This document shows, in pieces, positions 31,781-41,542 of a stretch of DNA of 51,086 bases. The position numbers and the translations under genes were made by a program. Source of the stretch: Rhodospirillaceae bacterium (lineage in GTDB: Bacteria; Pseudomonadota; Alphaproteobacteria; UBA8366; GCA-2717185); NCBI GenBank assembly GCA_002717185.1, contig PBDC01000023.1:25525-76610 (forward strand). The letters run 5' to 3'. Each line of letters begins with the position of its first letter. Within the stretch, counting starts at the first letter, position 1. The notes under the pieces are model-generated. The model was not told the DNA's origin and did not search any database. It worked only from the letters and a program-made list of their open reading frames with translations.

Positions 31781-32411
31781 GTCTTATCCTAAATTTTGAC
31801 AGTGCCGTTTCTTTCACTGCCGCTACTTCACATTATCCAGCTTGAGTTTATTGGGCCAAGCCGCTTTAGATTATTGTTTGCGGGTCCTGCGCCACGAATA
31901 AAATTTTACGTCTGGAGGTGTGACTTTTAACGGCTCGTGCGATTGGGCGGACAGTTAATTAATGCACGTTAATCACTTAACACGGTTTGGTCGTTCCCGA
32001 ATGTAATAAGAAGAAGGTCAGCGGTTTTCGGAAACTGCTTTCAGATGAAGTTTGTCGGTTAACCGCGATGGGAGCTCATTAGTTAATTGATTGCATTCAT
32101 CGATGCCTAACCTCGTACGAGGCGCGAGAAATGTGAAGGCAATCTCATCGGTGCTTTTGGATATCCTTCATTTTATTTGGCCACAAGTTGCCGCCGCCAC
32201 TTCTTCAGAAACCAATTCGGTTTTTGGATTGTTGGATATGTAACCAGCTTTGGTTAAGGTTTAAGAACGCTGCTCCTTAGGAAAATGGCGCTGGCTTTAC
32301 TGTGATATCTGTTTTCCCGCGGTTTACGTCTTGTTTACTCTCCTAAGTGAACACTCCAACAGGTCTGGTCGAATATCCAGGTTCCCCACAGTGGGGGCGT
32401 GGCTACAACGT
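31781..32411. other. Long intergenic region without a gene
   Basis: No frame of useful length or quality occurs. The short inverted repeat CCCCACAGTGGGG near 32,381-32,394 could form a hairpin after the SDR gene, but it has no T tract. The ALDH promoter must lie at the left end. Confidence 0.45.
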
Positions 32412-33176
32412 CTAATTGGGAATTCGGCTACCGTCCCATGCATAAAGCCACCCTGAATCTGCTGGCGTCAGTCGGTCGAGCGTTTGGGTTAGATAGGCCG
32501 CTGAACGATCTGGTGTGAAAAGGGCACCACTAGGAACATTCTGCTGGAAAGGTTTGGAAAGGGGCGTGTCAACTGTGCCTGGATGCAGACCAACACAAAG
32601 TGCTTGCGGCCGCTTGCGGGCCAACTCGACCGAAAGTGTCCTGATTATCATGTTAAGTGCTGCTTTGGATGCACGATAGGCGTACCATCCGCCAAGATCG
32701 TTATCTCCGATGCTGCCGACGCGTGCCGAGACGGCGGCGAAGGCAGTTTTGCGATTAGCGGCAAGCAATGGCAGGAAATGTTTAGCGACTAGAGCTGGAC
32801 CGGCTGCGTTGATGCGGAATACCTGTTCTAAGCTCGATGCCGAAATTGCTTTCCAGCTCTTTTCGGGTCGAAGCGTTGTCCCATCGTGCAGAACGCCCGA
32901 CGCGACGATCAACATATGAAGTTCGCCAGCTCTGCGTTCAATTTCAGCAGCAGCTGTTTCGATTGTGCCTTCATCCTCGAGGTCGAGATGAAGCCAGTCG
33001 CGGTTCCTAACTTGGCGCTGAGGTGAACGGGCAAGTCGAAAAATTGAACTAACAGCATGGTTAGCACCGAGCCGGTTGGCCAGCGCTGCTCCTAACCCGC
33101 CCGAGGCGCCGACGATCGCCACGTTGATTGAGTCACCGAACGATTCCAAATCCGCTTCGCACGGCACTGATGTCAT
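32412..33176 (-). CDS. Short-chain dehydrogenase/reductase
   Basis: The 254-residue SDR has the NAD(P)-binding GASGGLG at 23-29, NAAG near 124-127 and the active-site YRASK, with Ser in the AAVSARVG strand. It resembles the CsgA/C-factor branch of short SDRs more than the steroid type. The oxidised substrate cannot be read from sequence. It lies just downstream of the VOC gene on the same strand with 37 bases between, so the two may be transcribed together. Confidence 0.93.
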   Translation of the reverse strand: MTSVPCEADLESFGDSINVAIVGASGGLGAALANRLGANHAVSSIFRLARSPQRQVRNRDWLHLDLEDEGTIETAAAEIERRAGELHMLIVASGVLHDGTTLRPEKSWKAISASSLEQVFRINAAGPALVAKHFLPLLAANRKTAFAAVSARVGSIGDNDLGGWYAYRASKAALNMIIRTLSVELARKRPQALCVGLHPGTVDTPLSKPFQQNVPSGALFTPDRSAAYLTQTLDRLTPADSGWLYAWDGSRIPN

Positions 33177-33213
33177 AGTAAATATCTTCCGGTGAGTTGA
33201 GTTGCCGGCAAGA

Positions 33214-33510
33214 CTATGGGACCGATTTGAGGTATTCCACCGCGTTGCCCCATGGGTCGGTCACGTAAACTGACGATGAGCCGTCGCGATGTTTTGTGAG
33301 TTTTCCGTGCTTTTCGGCATTTTCCCGCTTTACCGCTATATGCGCGGGATGTTGGCCAGGTAAAACCAATGCAAGGGAAATATTTTCAAAGGCAAGAAGG
33401 GCCCAGCTTTCGTCTTCATAGACTTTGCTAACATCAAAGTTTTTTTCGTACCAATTAACTGCTTTCCCGATATCGTTTACAGGCAGGGCAATGTGATGAA
33501 GTTCTTCCAT
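33214..33510 (-). CDS. VOC/glyoxalase-fold protein
   Basis: From ATG 33510, which has GAGAG upstream, the protein has 98 residues and begins MEELHHIALPVNDIGKAVNWYE, the usual opening of vicinal oxygen chelate proteins. The ending YVTDPWGNAVEYL is the second half of the metal-site pattern (His6, Glu in VEYL). The longer frame to 33657 gives an unrelated tail and is rejected. It may act as a glyoxalase or fosfomycin-resistance-like enzyme; the substrate is unknown. Confidence 0.9.
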   Translation of the reverse strand: MEELHHIALPVNDIGKAVNWYEKNFDVSKVYEDESWALLAFENISLALVLPGQHPAHIAVKRENAEKHGKLTKHRDGSSSVYVTDPWGNAVEYLKSVP

Positions 33511-33836
33511 AATTCTCTCAAATCTTTTGGTTTTTACGCACAGGCTGACGATTTGGATTGTGCTTGTCGTGCCAAGTTTGGCTAAAAATTCGCCGTGTTG
33601 TGCTTCGTCGACCCGGGCCCACCCTCGATAGGGCTGCCTGGGTCGAGGTGGCTTCACTCCCTGATCTGCCGATTAGGAAAATGTAAATTAATTTAATAGA
33701 AGGGACAGTTATCCCGCCTTCGCGTCTGCTTCACACTGTAGCGATAAGAACCACTTTGGTACCCAAAGCCGGTTACGGGGGATGTCGTGAAGCCGAAAAC
33801 GGGTACTACCGCGACTGAGTTTTACTTGTGCGGTTT
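33511..33836. other. Intergenic region, no gene
   Basis: Between the DUF3429 and VOC genes, both on the minus strand, I see no supported frame. A short GGGA-loop-TCCC hairpin near 33,700 is too weak to call a terminator. Confidence 0.4.
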
Positions 33837-34289
33837 TTATCCCAGCGTTGCGCCGAGAAGGAGGGCGGACGCGGCGGCGACTGTCAGGGGCCATCTTAGT
33901 TTGGGATACCAGGATGGCGCTTCCTGGTTCCCGCTGGCTTTGATGTCAACCAACAGCACGCATGCGAATACCGCTGCAATCACTAAAGCGCCAGTTCCAG
34001 GTGGCAGAAGTAAGCCCCCCCAAGCAAACAGTGCAGGCAAGATACTCACACTAAGCCTCCGAAATTTTCCGCCACCGGCTGCGATCGCCAAGCCCCACTG
34101 GATACCCCCAAGAAATGAAAGGATGACGGCGCCGTAGGCAGTTAGCGCGACCATCGCCTCTACTTGCAACCCACCGTCGAGAACCGTCGAGGCCAGGGCG
34201 CAAGCAAAGAAGGGTAATGCGCCAAGTGCACCGAGCCATCTCGCTGTCAACGGCACGCGGCTGGCTCCAGCAGAGATGGCTGTAGTCAT
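33837..34289 (-). CDS. DUF3429 integral membrane protein
   Basis: The start at ATG 34289 overlaps the ubiG stop by 4 bases, which decides it against a longer frame. The 150-residue protein has about five hydrophobic segments and the typical DUF3429 text YGAVILSFLGGIQWGLA near residue 54. The family is common in proteobacteria, with unknown function. It ends the three-gene operon of glutathione peroxidase, UbiG and DUF3429. Confidence 0.9.
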   Translation of the reverse strand: MTTAISAGASRVPLTARWLGALGALPFFACALASTVLDGGLQVEAMVALTAYGAVILSFLGGIQWGLAIAAGGGKFRRLSVSILPALFAWGGLLLPPGTGALVIAAVFACVLLVDIKASGNQEAPSWYPKLRWPLTVAAASALLLGATLG

Positions 34290-35056
34290 CTGCCGACCCT
34301 TTTTGCTGTTAGTAGGTAATTCACGCCGGTATCGCTTGATAGGTGCCAACGTCTGTTGAGCGGCGAGAAGGCAACACCGGTCCTATCCGTAACCATAAGT
34401 CCGTGTGGTGCTATCATCGCTTCGATTTCGTCGGGCCGCAGGAATTTACGCCAGTCGTGCGTACCTTTTGGCAGCCAGCGTAACACGAATTCCGCGCCAA
34501 GGATGGCGATCAGATATGCGCGGACCGTGCGGTTGAGCGTCCCAATGATTAAGGCCCCGCCAGGCCGCACCAAGGTACTGCACATATTCATTAGCCGCTG
34601 GCGATCAGTGACATGCTCAACTACTTCTGTGTTAAGGACGATATCGAATTGGATACCCGAAGTCAGAAACTGATCCGCAAGGCAATGGCGATAATCAATG
34701 TTGAGGCTGCCTTTTGCCGCGTGATGCTGAGCGATTTCAACATTGCGCGCGGTTGCGTCGATACCGACGACCGATGCGCCCCTTTCAGCCAGCGGTTCGC
34801 ATAGTAAACCCGCGCCGCAGCCGACATCGAGGACACTTAGCCCGGAAAAATTCTCCTCTTTGCGGTTAAAGGTTCGCAGAATTTGATCAAGGATATGCCC
34901 TAGTCGCGCTGCGTTAAAATCATGAACAGTTCGGAATTTTCCGTCCGGTTTCCACCACTCCTCGGCTAGCGCCGTGAAGCGCGCAATCTCATTTTGGTCG
35001 ACAGCCTGAGCGATACTCCAAGGCGTGTCGAGCCGGTCCTTCACAAGCATCGTCAC
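34286..35056 (-). CDS. ubiG: Ubiquinone biosynthesis O-methyltransferase UbiG
   Basis: UbiG methylates the two hydroxyl groups added during ubiquinone ring synthesis. The 256-residue protein has the family opening FTALAEEWWKPDGKFRTVHDFNAARL, motif I LDVGCGAGLLCEPLA and VVGIDATARNVEIAQHH; LPKGTHDWRKFLRP near 195-208 is strongly diagnostic. It overlaps the glutathione peroxidase stop by 4 bases and its own stop overlaps the DUF3429 start by 4. A membrane-associated methyltransferase of the cytoplasmic face is expected. Confidence 0.96.
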   Translation of the reverse strand: MTMLVKDRLDTPWSIAQAVDQNEIARFTALAEEWWKPDGKFRTVHDFNAARLGHILDQILRTFNRKEENFSGLSVLDVGCGAGLLCEPLAERGASVVGIDATARNVEIAQHHAAKGSLNIDYRHCLADQFLTSGIQFDIVLNTEVVEHVTDRQRLMNMCSTLVRPGGALIIGTLNRTVRAYLIAILGAEFVLRWLPKGTHDWRKFLRPDEIEAMIAPHGLMVTDRTGVAFSPLNRRWHLSSDTGVNYLLTAKRVGR

Positions 35057-35604
35057 TGCCCAACCCGCGCAAGCTGCATCTCGATAGCGCGCGTAACCTT
35101 AGTTGCTGTCGGCTTGGTCGTAGTGGCGAACCAGTCGACCAACCGACCGTCACGACCTACAAGATATTTGTGAAAATTCCAGCGCGGTTTTGCAAGGACA
35201 CCTTTTTCTTGTTCAGCCCATTTGTAAAACGGATGCGCATTCGCGCCCTTGACGTGCACCTTGGCTGTCATCGGAAAGTTGATGCCGTAGTTCAATTCGC
35301 AGAAATTTTTAATTTCTGCCTCATTGCCTGGCTCCTGATTACCAAAGTCGTTTGATGGCACGCCGAGTACGACCAAGCCTTGCTCGCGGAAATTTTCCCA
35401 AACGTTCTGGAGTTCCCTGTACTGCTTCGTAAAACCGCAGAAGGAGGCAGTGTTAACGATCATAACAACTTTCCCGCGATATACGGATAAAGGGAGAGGT
35501 TCACCCTCTATAGATTTAAAATCATAGTCATAAGCGGATGGGTTATCGGCACTCACACTGAAACTCGTCAAGGTTATGATTACGAAGATTAATCGAGAGA
35601 ACAT
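35053..35604 (-). CDS. Secreted glutathione peroxidase-family protein
   Basis: The 183-residue thiol peroxidase has an N-terminal signal peptide (about 1-19, ending SVSA) and should act in the periplasm. Cys56 in NTASFCGFTKQY is the peroxidatic residue, with the tetrad partners Gln in NQEPG and Trp in RWNFHKYL. Like most bacterial members it has Cys rather than Sec. It is the first gene of an overlapping operon with ubiG and DUF3429, joining peroxide defence in the envelope with quinone synthesis. Confidence 0.94.
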   Translation of the reverse strand: MFSRLIFVIITLTSFSVSADNPSAYDYDFKSIEGEPLPLSVYRGKVVMIVNTASFCGFTKQYRELQNVWENFREQGLVVLGVPSNDFGNQEPGNEAEIKNFCELNYGINFPMTAKVHVKGANAHPFYKWAEQEKGVLAKPRWNFHKYLVGRDGRLVDWFATTTKPTATKVTRAIEMQLARVGQ

Positions 35605-36430
35605 TTTACAGACCTTAAAGCGAACGTAATGAATTTACGTAGCTCAATCAGCGACGGATCATTGCCGACCAACCGCCGTATGAACGACGGTTTGGGAAAA
35701 TTCAAAAGGTGTTGTTGGCGGCGGGCTGGGGTGCGCCCTTAAAAGAACAACGGACGGAAAAGTTTTCTTGACGATACCGGCTTATCGATAAGTGCATGAA
35801 GCTGGCTCTAGGCCTCACCCAGGGATGAGAGAGGCTGCCTATTCCCTCAATTAATTTGCGCGGAATGTATAGTTATGTCAGATGTCCCTCCCAACACACG
35901 TGTCGTCAAGAGACCCCCGCATTCTATGTAACTCGGGTTGGTAGCAAGCTTAAGGGCACTGCGCAGTGCTCGGTCAGGTGGCTAGCGAACTGGCGGACCC
36001 TGACAGTTTGATCATCGTGAACGGATGAATTGGAATTCATAGTGCAGTTTTACGGAGTTAGCCCCGTAGTAATGTCTCTAACAGGATATTTGACATGAAT
36101 TAGACGCTAATCGGCAATATCCGGCCTGGTCTGATTGCTTGATCGCGTTTGAAAATGGTGTTCCGTGCGTATTCCGATGCAGTGTAATTGTGCGCCTGGG
36201 GAGACACGTGCCTTGTTATGCCGAATTTCAATTGTAAATTTTTTCAGGGCTGAATTGGCAAGACCACTTCAGGACATCGGACGACAGCAAATGGTCGGAG
36301 TGCGACTTACGAATTAATTCGTACTGCAAGTTACGTCTTGGGACATGCCAAGGTTCCCTTGGAAACACAGGTCTGATCCAATTTGCGATTGGTCGCGTAT
36401 AGACTTCAAAATAACGCAATGGAGATCAAA
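35605..36430. other. Long intergenic region, nothing recognised
   Basis: About 830 bases with no supported frame, RNA gene or terminator. It contains the glutathione peroxidase promoter at the left and that of the 36431 gene at the right. A remnant or small RNA cannot be excluded. Confidence 0.4.
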
Positions 36431-36724
36431 ATGCTTGAACTTTACAGATCAGTGATGGACTCGAACGTAAACCCGCTGCGCAATCTACCCCCCGCACAGC
36501 GTTTCCAGATCATGATGTTTCTCAGCGTAATGTGGACCACAATATTTTGTGCGATTGCTGGCGCATGGATGTGGTATGGGGAATTAATGATCGGGCATTT
36601 GTTAGTCGTACTAGGCTTCTTTATCACCGGCCTCACCTTCCATAGAGCGAGTAAGGTGGCAACCTATCGCGATCAATCCCTGGATGATGGCACGGCACGT
36701 TATGATGATGTTTGGGGTGCATAG
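36431..36724 (+). CDS. Small membrane protein, 97 aa
   Basis: The start at ATG 36431 has GGAG at 9 bases, better than ATGs 12 and 48 bases earlier. The protein has a polar opening with NPLRNLPPAQRFQIMMFLSVMWTTIFC, two membrane segments (about 24-45 and 52-70) and an acidic tail with RYDDVWGA. This looks like a conserved small protein of alphaproteobacteria, but I do not know a function. It stands alone between two long gaps. Confidence 0.75.
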   Translation: MLELYRSVMDSNVNPLRNLPPAQRFQIMMFLSVMWTTIFCAIAGAWMWYGELMIGHLLVVLGFFITGLTFHRASKVATYRDQSLDDGTARYDDVWGA

Positions 36725-37327
36725 CCGAAATTTTTACTGCCTCAAGGAAAATCAAGTTTCGCTATCTACTATGAGACCTCAGCGCTCAGAATAATATTTG
36801 GTGAGATGGCATTCGGTGAAAAATTCAGCGGTGGGAAGGTCTTTGAATATTTCTTTCCCGCCGCCCAGCCTTACAGTACTGCAGAAAAATTTCTTCGGCG
36901 AAGGGATTGGGGTCCATTCGTCGACCTTGAAACAGCGAGACCATTCCTCAGAAATCTGTATCTTAGATTCACGAACTTTTAAGGAAAAATTGTAGTTTCT
37001 TCGCGCTTAGGCGTGTTCGGTCATAATTTTTAGAAACCAGTGCTGCAATGACGCCCAACCCTTCTGTGCCCAAACCTATATTGTTACTTAGTCTCTTTGC
37101 CCCTTCGGCTGACCTAGGTCAGTTAAATATATTGTGTGGGAGGTGCTATGAGCGTAACCGGTCGGTTCATGGCCTGTCGGTAAGCCTCAAATAATTGATG
37201 ATTAAATTTAATATATTGCGGTAAGCTAAATTGCCATTTGCTTACATTTTAGCCCATCCCGTGCCAAACTTTCGTTTGCTACTTACTATGCTTTCTTTGG
37301 AGCAAATAAATTAGAATAGATGCGAAT
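36725..37327. other. Long intergenic region, nothing recognised
   Basis: AT-rich DNA without a supported frame. It carries the promoter of the dioxygenase gene at its right end. Confidence 0.4.
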
Positions 37328-38371
37328 ATGGAACCATTAAGGAAGCATGTGGGGTCCCAGCGCGCATGGACGCGCGACAGCCTGCAAAGCATTTCCCTTT
37401 TCTATGATGTTAGCGCGGAAATTCGGGTTGAGATTACCCAAGCGCTTAACCAAATAGCGCTCAACGGCCTTCATCTGCAAAATATAGAGCAGGAAGATTT
37501 TCGCATACCATCTTTTGCCCGCGACGTTCCTGCTCTTCGTGATCGACTTGATGATGGGAACGGTTTCTTTATTTTGCGTGGCCTTGATACCGCCTTGCCT
37601 GAGGATCAACTTAATATCGTATATTGGGGCCTCGGTAATTATCTCGGTCGAGTGATCCGCCAGGATTTAAGTGGCTCTCGGCTCGACACGGTCTCTGACA
37701 AGAGGCATAACGAAAGTTCGGAACGTGCCATGGCTGGCGGTGGCATCAAAGACGGTGGCTATGATCCTTACCGCGTGATCGACACCAATAAATTCTGCAC
37801 ATTGCATACTGATAACGCTTATTCTAACCCGCGTACGCCGGATTATCTCGGTCTTATGTGCCTACGGAAGGCAGCACGCGGAGGCGAGAGCCTGCTGATC
37901 TCCGCATACACGGTACACAATGAAATTCTTGCCAATCATCCGGACTTTCTTGACCGATTATATCAAGATTTTCACTGGCATACGCCGCCGCTACAGACCT
38001 TGCCTGGCGGACCGGAAACCAAAGCGATGCCAATTTTTGAAATTAGTCATGGTGACTTAGTAATACACTATCTCGACATGTATCTGCAGCCAGGTATGGA
38101 AATCGCTGGCGAACCGATGGAACCTGCTGAGCTAGAAATGCAGTCGGTTATCGACTCGCTATTATTACGTGAAGATTTGCAGCATCGATACCTTTTGCAG
38201 CCTGGGGAAATTCTCTTTAGTAACAACCGTTGGACCCTTCACGGCCGTGAGGCTTTTACTGATTACAGCGATCCAGATCGGACTCGAAAACTTGCGCGAC
38301 TATGGATGTGGCGCCGACATATAGGCCCAGGTATAGACCCGGTAGCACTAGATATGGCGGAACTGGGATAG
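37328..38371 (+). CDS. TauD/TfdA-family Fe(II)/2-oxoglutarate dioxygenase
   Basis: The 347-residue protein has the facial triad of this superfamily: His160 and Asp162 in LHTDNAY and distal His305 in WTLHGREAF, followed by an Arg (320 or 324) for 2-oxoglutarate in the RTRKLARLW region. The opening FFILRGLD matches the substrate-lid side of TauD-like enzymes. It would hydroxylate a small organic acid or sulfonate in the cytoplasm; the substrate is unknown. It is isolated, flanked by non-coding DNA on both sides, and no regulator is adjacent. Confidence 0.9.
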   Translation: MEPLRKHVGSQRAWTRDSLQSISLFYDVSAEIRVEITQALNQIALNGLHLQNIEQEDFRIPSFARDVPALRDRLDDGNGFFILRGLDTALPEDQLNIVYWGLGNYLGRVIRQDLSGSRLDTVSDKRHNESSERAMAGGGIKDGGYDPYRVIDTNKFCTLHTDNAYSNPRTPDYLGLMCLRKAARGGESLLISAYTVHNEILANHPDFLDRLYQDFHWHTPPLQTLPGGPETKAMPIFEISHGDLVIHYLDMYLQPGMEIAGEPMEPAELEMQSVIDSLLLREDLQHRYLLQPGEILFSNNRWTLHGREAFTDYSDPDRTRKLARLWMWRRHIGPGIDPVALDMAELG

Positions 38372-38655
38372 ACCTCCCAAGGAACAGCTGTGATCCGTTG
38401 CTGACACTTAAATTTATTGGGTGGCCTGGAACCAATAAAAGTTTGATATTATTGAAATTTGTAATGGGCCCAGCTGATTAAACCCATATCTTATAAGAAG
38501 TTTGACTCATAAAAATCAGCAGGAGGTGAATACACCTTAATCGTCAATGGCGATTTTTAAACCAATGATTGACGTGCGAGACAGGGCAATATCGAATGTA
38601 AAAAAAATTTTTTACCCCTCAATTTACCTATATCAACCAGATTGGTGCATCACGT

Positions 38656-38991
38656 TTGAAAATTTCTAAATCTGATTTCGCCGCAATTACTTGTTTCGCA
38701 GCAATCACATACCTCTCTTTGACGTCGTTACCAGAGCCTCAAATTTACCCTGGTAGCGATAAACTTCACCATTTTATTGCTTATGCGGTTTTGGCCTTTT
38801 TTGCCACCCTTTCTCGTGTTCGATTTATGAACGTCGTCTTCGTTGGTCTGCTTGTAATTGCCTACGGTGGTTTCATTGAGATAGTACAACCCCATGTTAA
38901 TAGATTCGGAGATTGGCAAGATTTCTGGGCTAATACATTTGGGGCGGTTTCAGGTATGGTCGCAGTTCTTATTATTCATAGAAATAAATAG
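38656..38991 (+). CDS. VanZ-like membrane protein
   Basis: The 111-residue protein begins with TTG 38656, since no ATG lies in the frame before it; the start is therefore uncertain. It has about four membrane segments, with SDKLHHFIAYAVLAFF and later IEIVQPHVNRFGDWQDFWANTFGAVSG, the two conserved parts of small VanZ-type proteins. These proteins are widespread in Gram-negatives and not tied to antibiotic resistance there. No operon partner. Confidence 0.85.
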   Translation: MKISKSDFAAITCFAAITYLSLTSLPEPQIYPGSDKLHHFIAYAVLAFFATLSRVRFMNVVFVGLLVIAYGGFIEIVQPHVNRFGDWQDFWANTFGAVSGMVAVLIIHRNK

Positions 38992-39482
38992 GCTCTGAAT
39001 GCGTTGGCGAATTGGCGAGTGTACAAGGATAGTTATTGCCTGGCATTCCGGTCTACCTTGCGCCTTTTTATTTAGACCATATACAGCCTCTGGCGAACGT
39101 TAATCTGCTCGGAGAACCTTTATACTAGGGACCGGTCAGCTTCTTGTGGCAAGACTGTATCAGGCGCTTGAGGTCTAAAGTTGAGTGCTGTGGCGAATAC
39201 GCTTGATTTAATCAATTGATCGGCCTTTTTCTGTGTGCAGAAATTTTTTTCGTTTAGTAATTCGGCGCGTAGCTTCACGTTGAAACTTTTATTACAACGG
39301 TGGTTTTTGGGCCGGAGAAAGTGTTATTGGGATTAATGAAGCGTGTTTTGTGCTCCATATATGGAACAGTTAAGCTGTAACCTAAAAATTAATGCTAGGC
39401 TCGACATCTTTCTATGGTGTTGAATATCGTATCTGTTGCCTCGTAACTTCGCTACTTGGGTGGGTCATAAAGGAGCACGATT
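38992..39482. other. Intergenic region, nothing recognised
   Basis: No supported gene or structured element. The stretch GGAGCACGATT just before 39483 provides the ribosome site of the cyclase-family gene. Confidence 0.45.
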
Positions 39483-40445
39483 ATGATACTGACACGCAAA
39501 GCCGTTTCGATTTTAGGCCTATTTATAACTATGGTCTTATCCTGGTCTGTAGCGGTTGCTGGCACTTTCGTCGTAGACCTGACGCATCCAATTGGCACCT
39601 TTGCACCTAAAGGGGGTGATATCGCTACCCCGGATGTCAGCAAGCCTCTAAAGGGGTCAATCCAGGTGCCAACCTTTGGCGCTCCGGCGGTTTACGAAGT
39701 GTTGCCGGACTTCAAGACCAACCGTGGCCATTTTGGTCTGGGTCGTTTTGTTTTGATGGAGCATCATGGCACTCACATTGATGCGCCATTCCATTACCAG
39801 AATAACAAGTCCAGCCTAGAGACAAAGACACCCGATCTCCGGACGATGGAGGAATTGACAGCAAATGATTTAATGGGTCCGGTTGTGTTCATCGACATCA
39901 GCGGTCGTGTGCAATCTGAGTTAGATAAGAACGGCGGTAAGCCTGGCTCCAAGGCGGTTACGGACTTTTCCAATTCCTCTAATAATGTGGTCACAGCGGC
40001 AGATATTGCGGGAGTGTCGGATCAGATCGAAGACGGCGTCTGGTTGGTGGTAAATGCCGGCTGGTCTCGCTTCTATAAGGGCAGCAGTTTGCAAAAATCA
40101 CCGTACATCAATGGCTGGAACTTCCCCGGCTTCAGCGCCGCGGCTTGCGACGAACTCATCAAGATAGAAAAACGAAAGGGTGTCCGCATCAACGGCTTAG
40201 CGATGGATAACATTGGAATAGATTCTGGTGAAAGTGGTGCTGGGCCAAAAGGTGATCTGGTAACAGATTCCTGGCATTGCCACGTCCGGGGTTTACAGCG
40301 CGGCTGGAAGTTTGTCGAAAATGCCGCCAACCTTGGGCAATTGGCAGAGGCCAAGCCCGGGTCATGTCACTTGTTCGTTGGTGCGCTTAAACTGGTTGCT
40401 AGCACCGGTGGTCCGTCGCGGATCATTGCAATGTGCAAAAGCTAA
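39483..40445 (+). CDS. Secreted cyclase-family (kynurenine formamidase-like) hydrolase
   Basis: The 320-residue protein has a signal peptide (about 1-26, ending AVAG) and is presumably periplasmic. It belongs to the cyclase family of metal-dependent hydrolases: DLTHPI at 32-37 and the metal motif HHGTHIDAPFH around 98-108. Kynurenine formamidase and isatin hydrolase belong to the same group, but an exported form suggests another substrate. A ribosome site GGAG is 9 bases from ATG. Its stop lies 13 bases inside the HupE/UreJ-like gene, so the two are coupled. Confidence 0.92.
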   Translation: MILTRKAVSILGLFITMVLSWSVAVAGTFVVDLTHPIGTFAPKGGDIATPDVSKPLKGSIQVPTFGAPAVYEVLPDFKTNRGHFGLGRFVLMEHHGTHIDAPFHYQNNKSSLETKTPDLRTMEELTANDLMGPVVFIDISGRVQSELDKNGGKPGSKAVTDFSNSSNNVVTAADIAGVSDQIEDGVWLVVNAGWSRFYKGSSLQKSPYINGWNFPGFSAAACDELIKIEKRKGVRINGLAMDNIGIDSGESGAGPKGDLVTDSWHCHVRGLQRGWKFVENAANLGQLAEAKPGSCHLFVGALKLVASTGGPSRIIAMCKS

Positions 40446-41542
40446 GAAGCGAATTTGAACGGTCTATTACTCGTACATTATATATCGCGGTAAGCGTTGG
40501 GCTTCTGGCCTTATTTTGGCAAACCGACGCTTATTCGCATAAGACTAATCTGAGCCGTTCGCAGGTTCTGGTAACGGAAGATCGGGTCGAAATTCTTCTT
40601 ACCGTTTCGGCTCATGACTTAGCGGTAGCCATAGGAATTCAAACGGATCTCGTCGCTCCGGTTCCAAGGCTGGCGTTCGAAGTCAAACACAAAGAACTCA
40701 TAGCCTACTTTACTGAGCGTTTGCTGGTCTCATCTGGCAACCAGGCGTGTCGTGAAGATAAGCCAAAATTAGATTACGGCCAGCTACCATCTGACCTAAT
40801 TGTCCACCTGGAATATGTTTGCCCGGGTTTGGTAAAGCGGCTCCGCCTCGACTACCTGTTGTTTTTCGATATAGATCCTAGTCATCGCGGTATTGGTCTA
40901 CTGGTCAATGGAGAGCAATCTCAGGAATTTCTGTTCGACCAAGAAGTGAGGGAACTGGAATTCACAGTTCTTGCGGTGCCTGAGGGGCTAAGCCTTAGCT
41001 TCCCTCTACGGATTTTTAGTTTTGGTGTTGAGCATATACTAGTCGGCTTCGATCACCTGTTATTTCTGATTCTTTTATTGCTTGTTGCGCAACGGTTTTT
41101 AGAACTGGTGAGCATTGTTACCGCGTTCACCATTGCGCACAGTATGACCCTAGCATTGGCATGGTTCGACATAGTCGACTTGCCAAATCGTTTGGTAGAA
41201 ATCCTTATCGCATTGAGTGTTGCCTACGTCGCGGCAGAGAATATCTGGAGACGGCGATATCAGCACCGTTGGCTGTTAGTATTTTGCTTTGGGATGCTCC
41301 ATGGCCTCGGTTTCTACGCCGTTTTGCGTGAACTGGATGCCGGTGGTGTGGGTGCAGTAACTACCCTTTTGGCATTCAATTTGGGCGTTGAGGCTGGACA
41401 ATTGGCAGTGGTAGCAGTGGCATATCCGCTTGTGGCGCTTTTCCAGCATCGTAATTGGTACACTGCGGTAATGCGGGTGGGCTCTGCTTTGATTTTTTTA
41501 ATTTCTTGCTTTTGGGCTATCCAGCGTTTGCTTCTAGGCTAG
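40433..41542 (+). CDS. HupE/UreJ-family membrane protein with periplasmic N-terminal domain
   Basis: The 369-residue protein has an N-terminal signal or anchor (about 13-32), a periplasmic beta-rich region to about 190 and six or seven C-terminal membrane helices. The segment GVEHILVGFDHLLFLILLLL, TIAHSMTLALA and FNLGVEAGQLAVVAV are hallmarks of the HupE/UreJ_2 group, a relative of nickel/cobalt permeases whose substrate is not established. The start overlaps the previous gene by 13 bases, and its stop overlaps the convergent HEAT-repeat gene by 4. Confidence 0.92.
   Translation: MQKLRSEFERSITRTLYIAVSVGLLALFWQTDAYSHKTNLSRSQVLVTEDRVEILLTVSAHDLAVAIGIQTDLVAPVPRLAFEVKHKELIAYFTERLLVSSGNQACREDKPKLDYGQLPSDLIVHLEYVCPGLVKRLRLDYLLFFDIDPSHRGIGLLVNGEQSQEFLFDQEVRELEFTVLAVPEGLSLSFPLRIFSFGVEHILVGFDHLLFLILLLLVAQRFLELVSIVTAFTIAHSMTLALAWFDIVDLPNRLVEILIALSVAYVAAENIWRRRYQHRWLLVFCFGMLHGLGFYAVLRELDAGGVGAVTTLLAFNLGVEAGQLAVVAVAYPLVALFQHRNWYTAVMRVGSALIFLISCFWAIQRLLLG

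Noticed and set aside
32381..32394. CCCCACAGTGGGG inverted repeat after the SDR gene
   Set aside because: The stem is short and no T tract follows on the minus strand, so it is not called a terminator.
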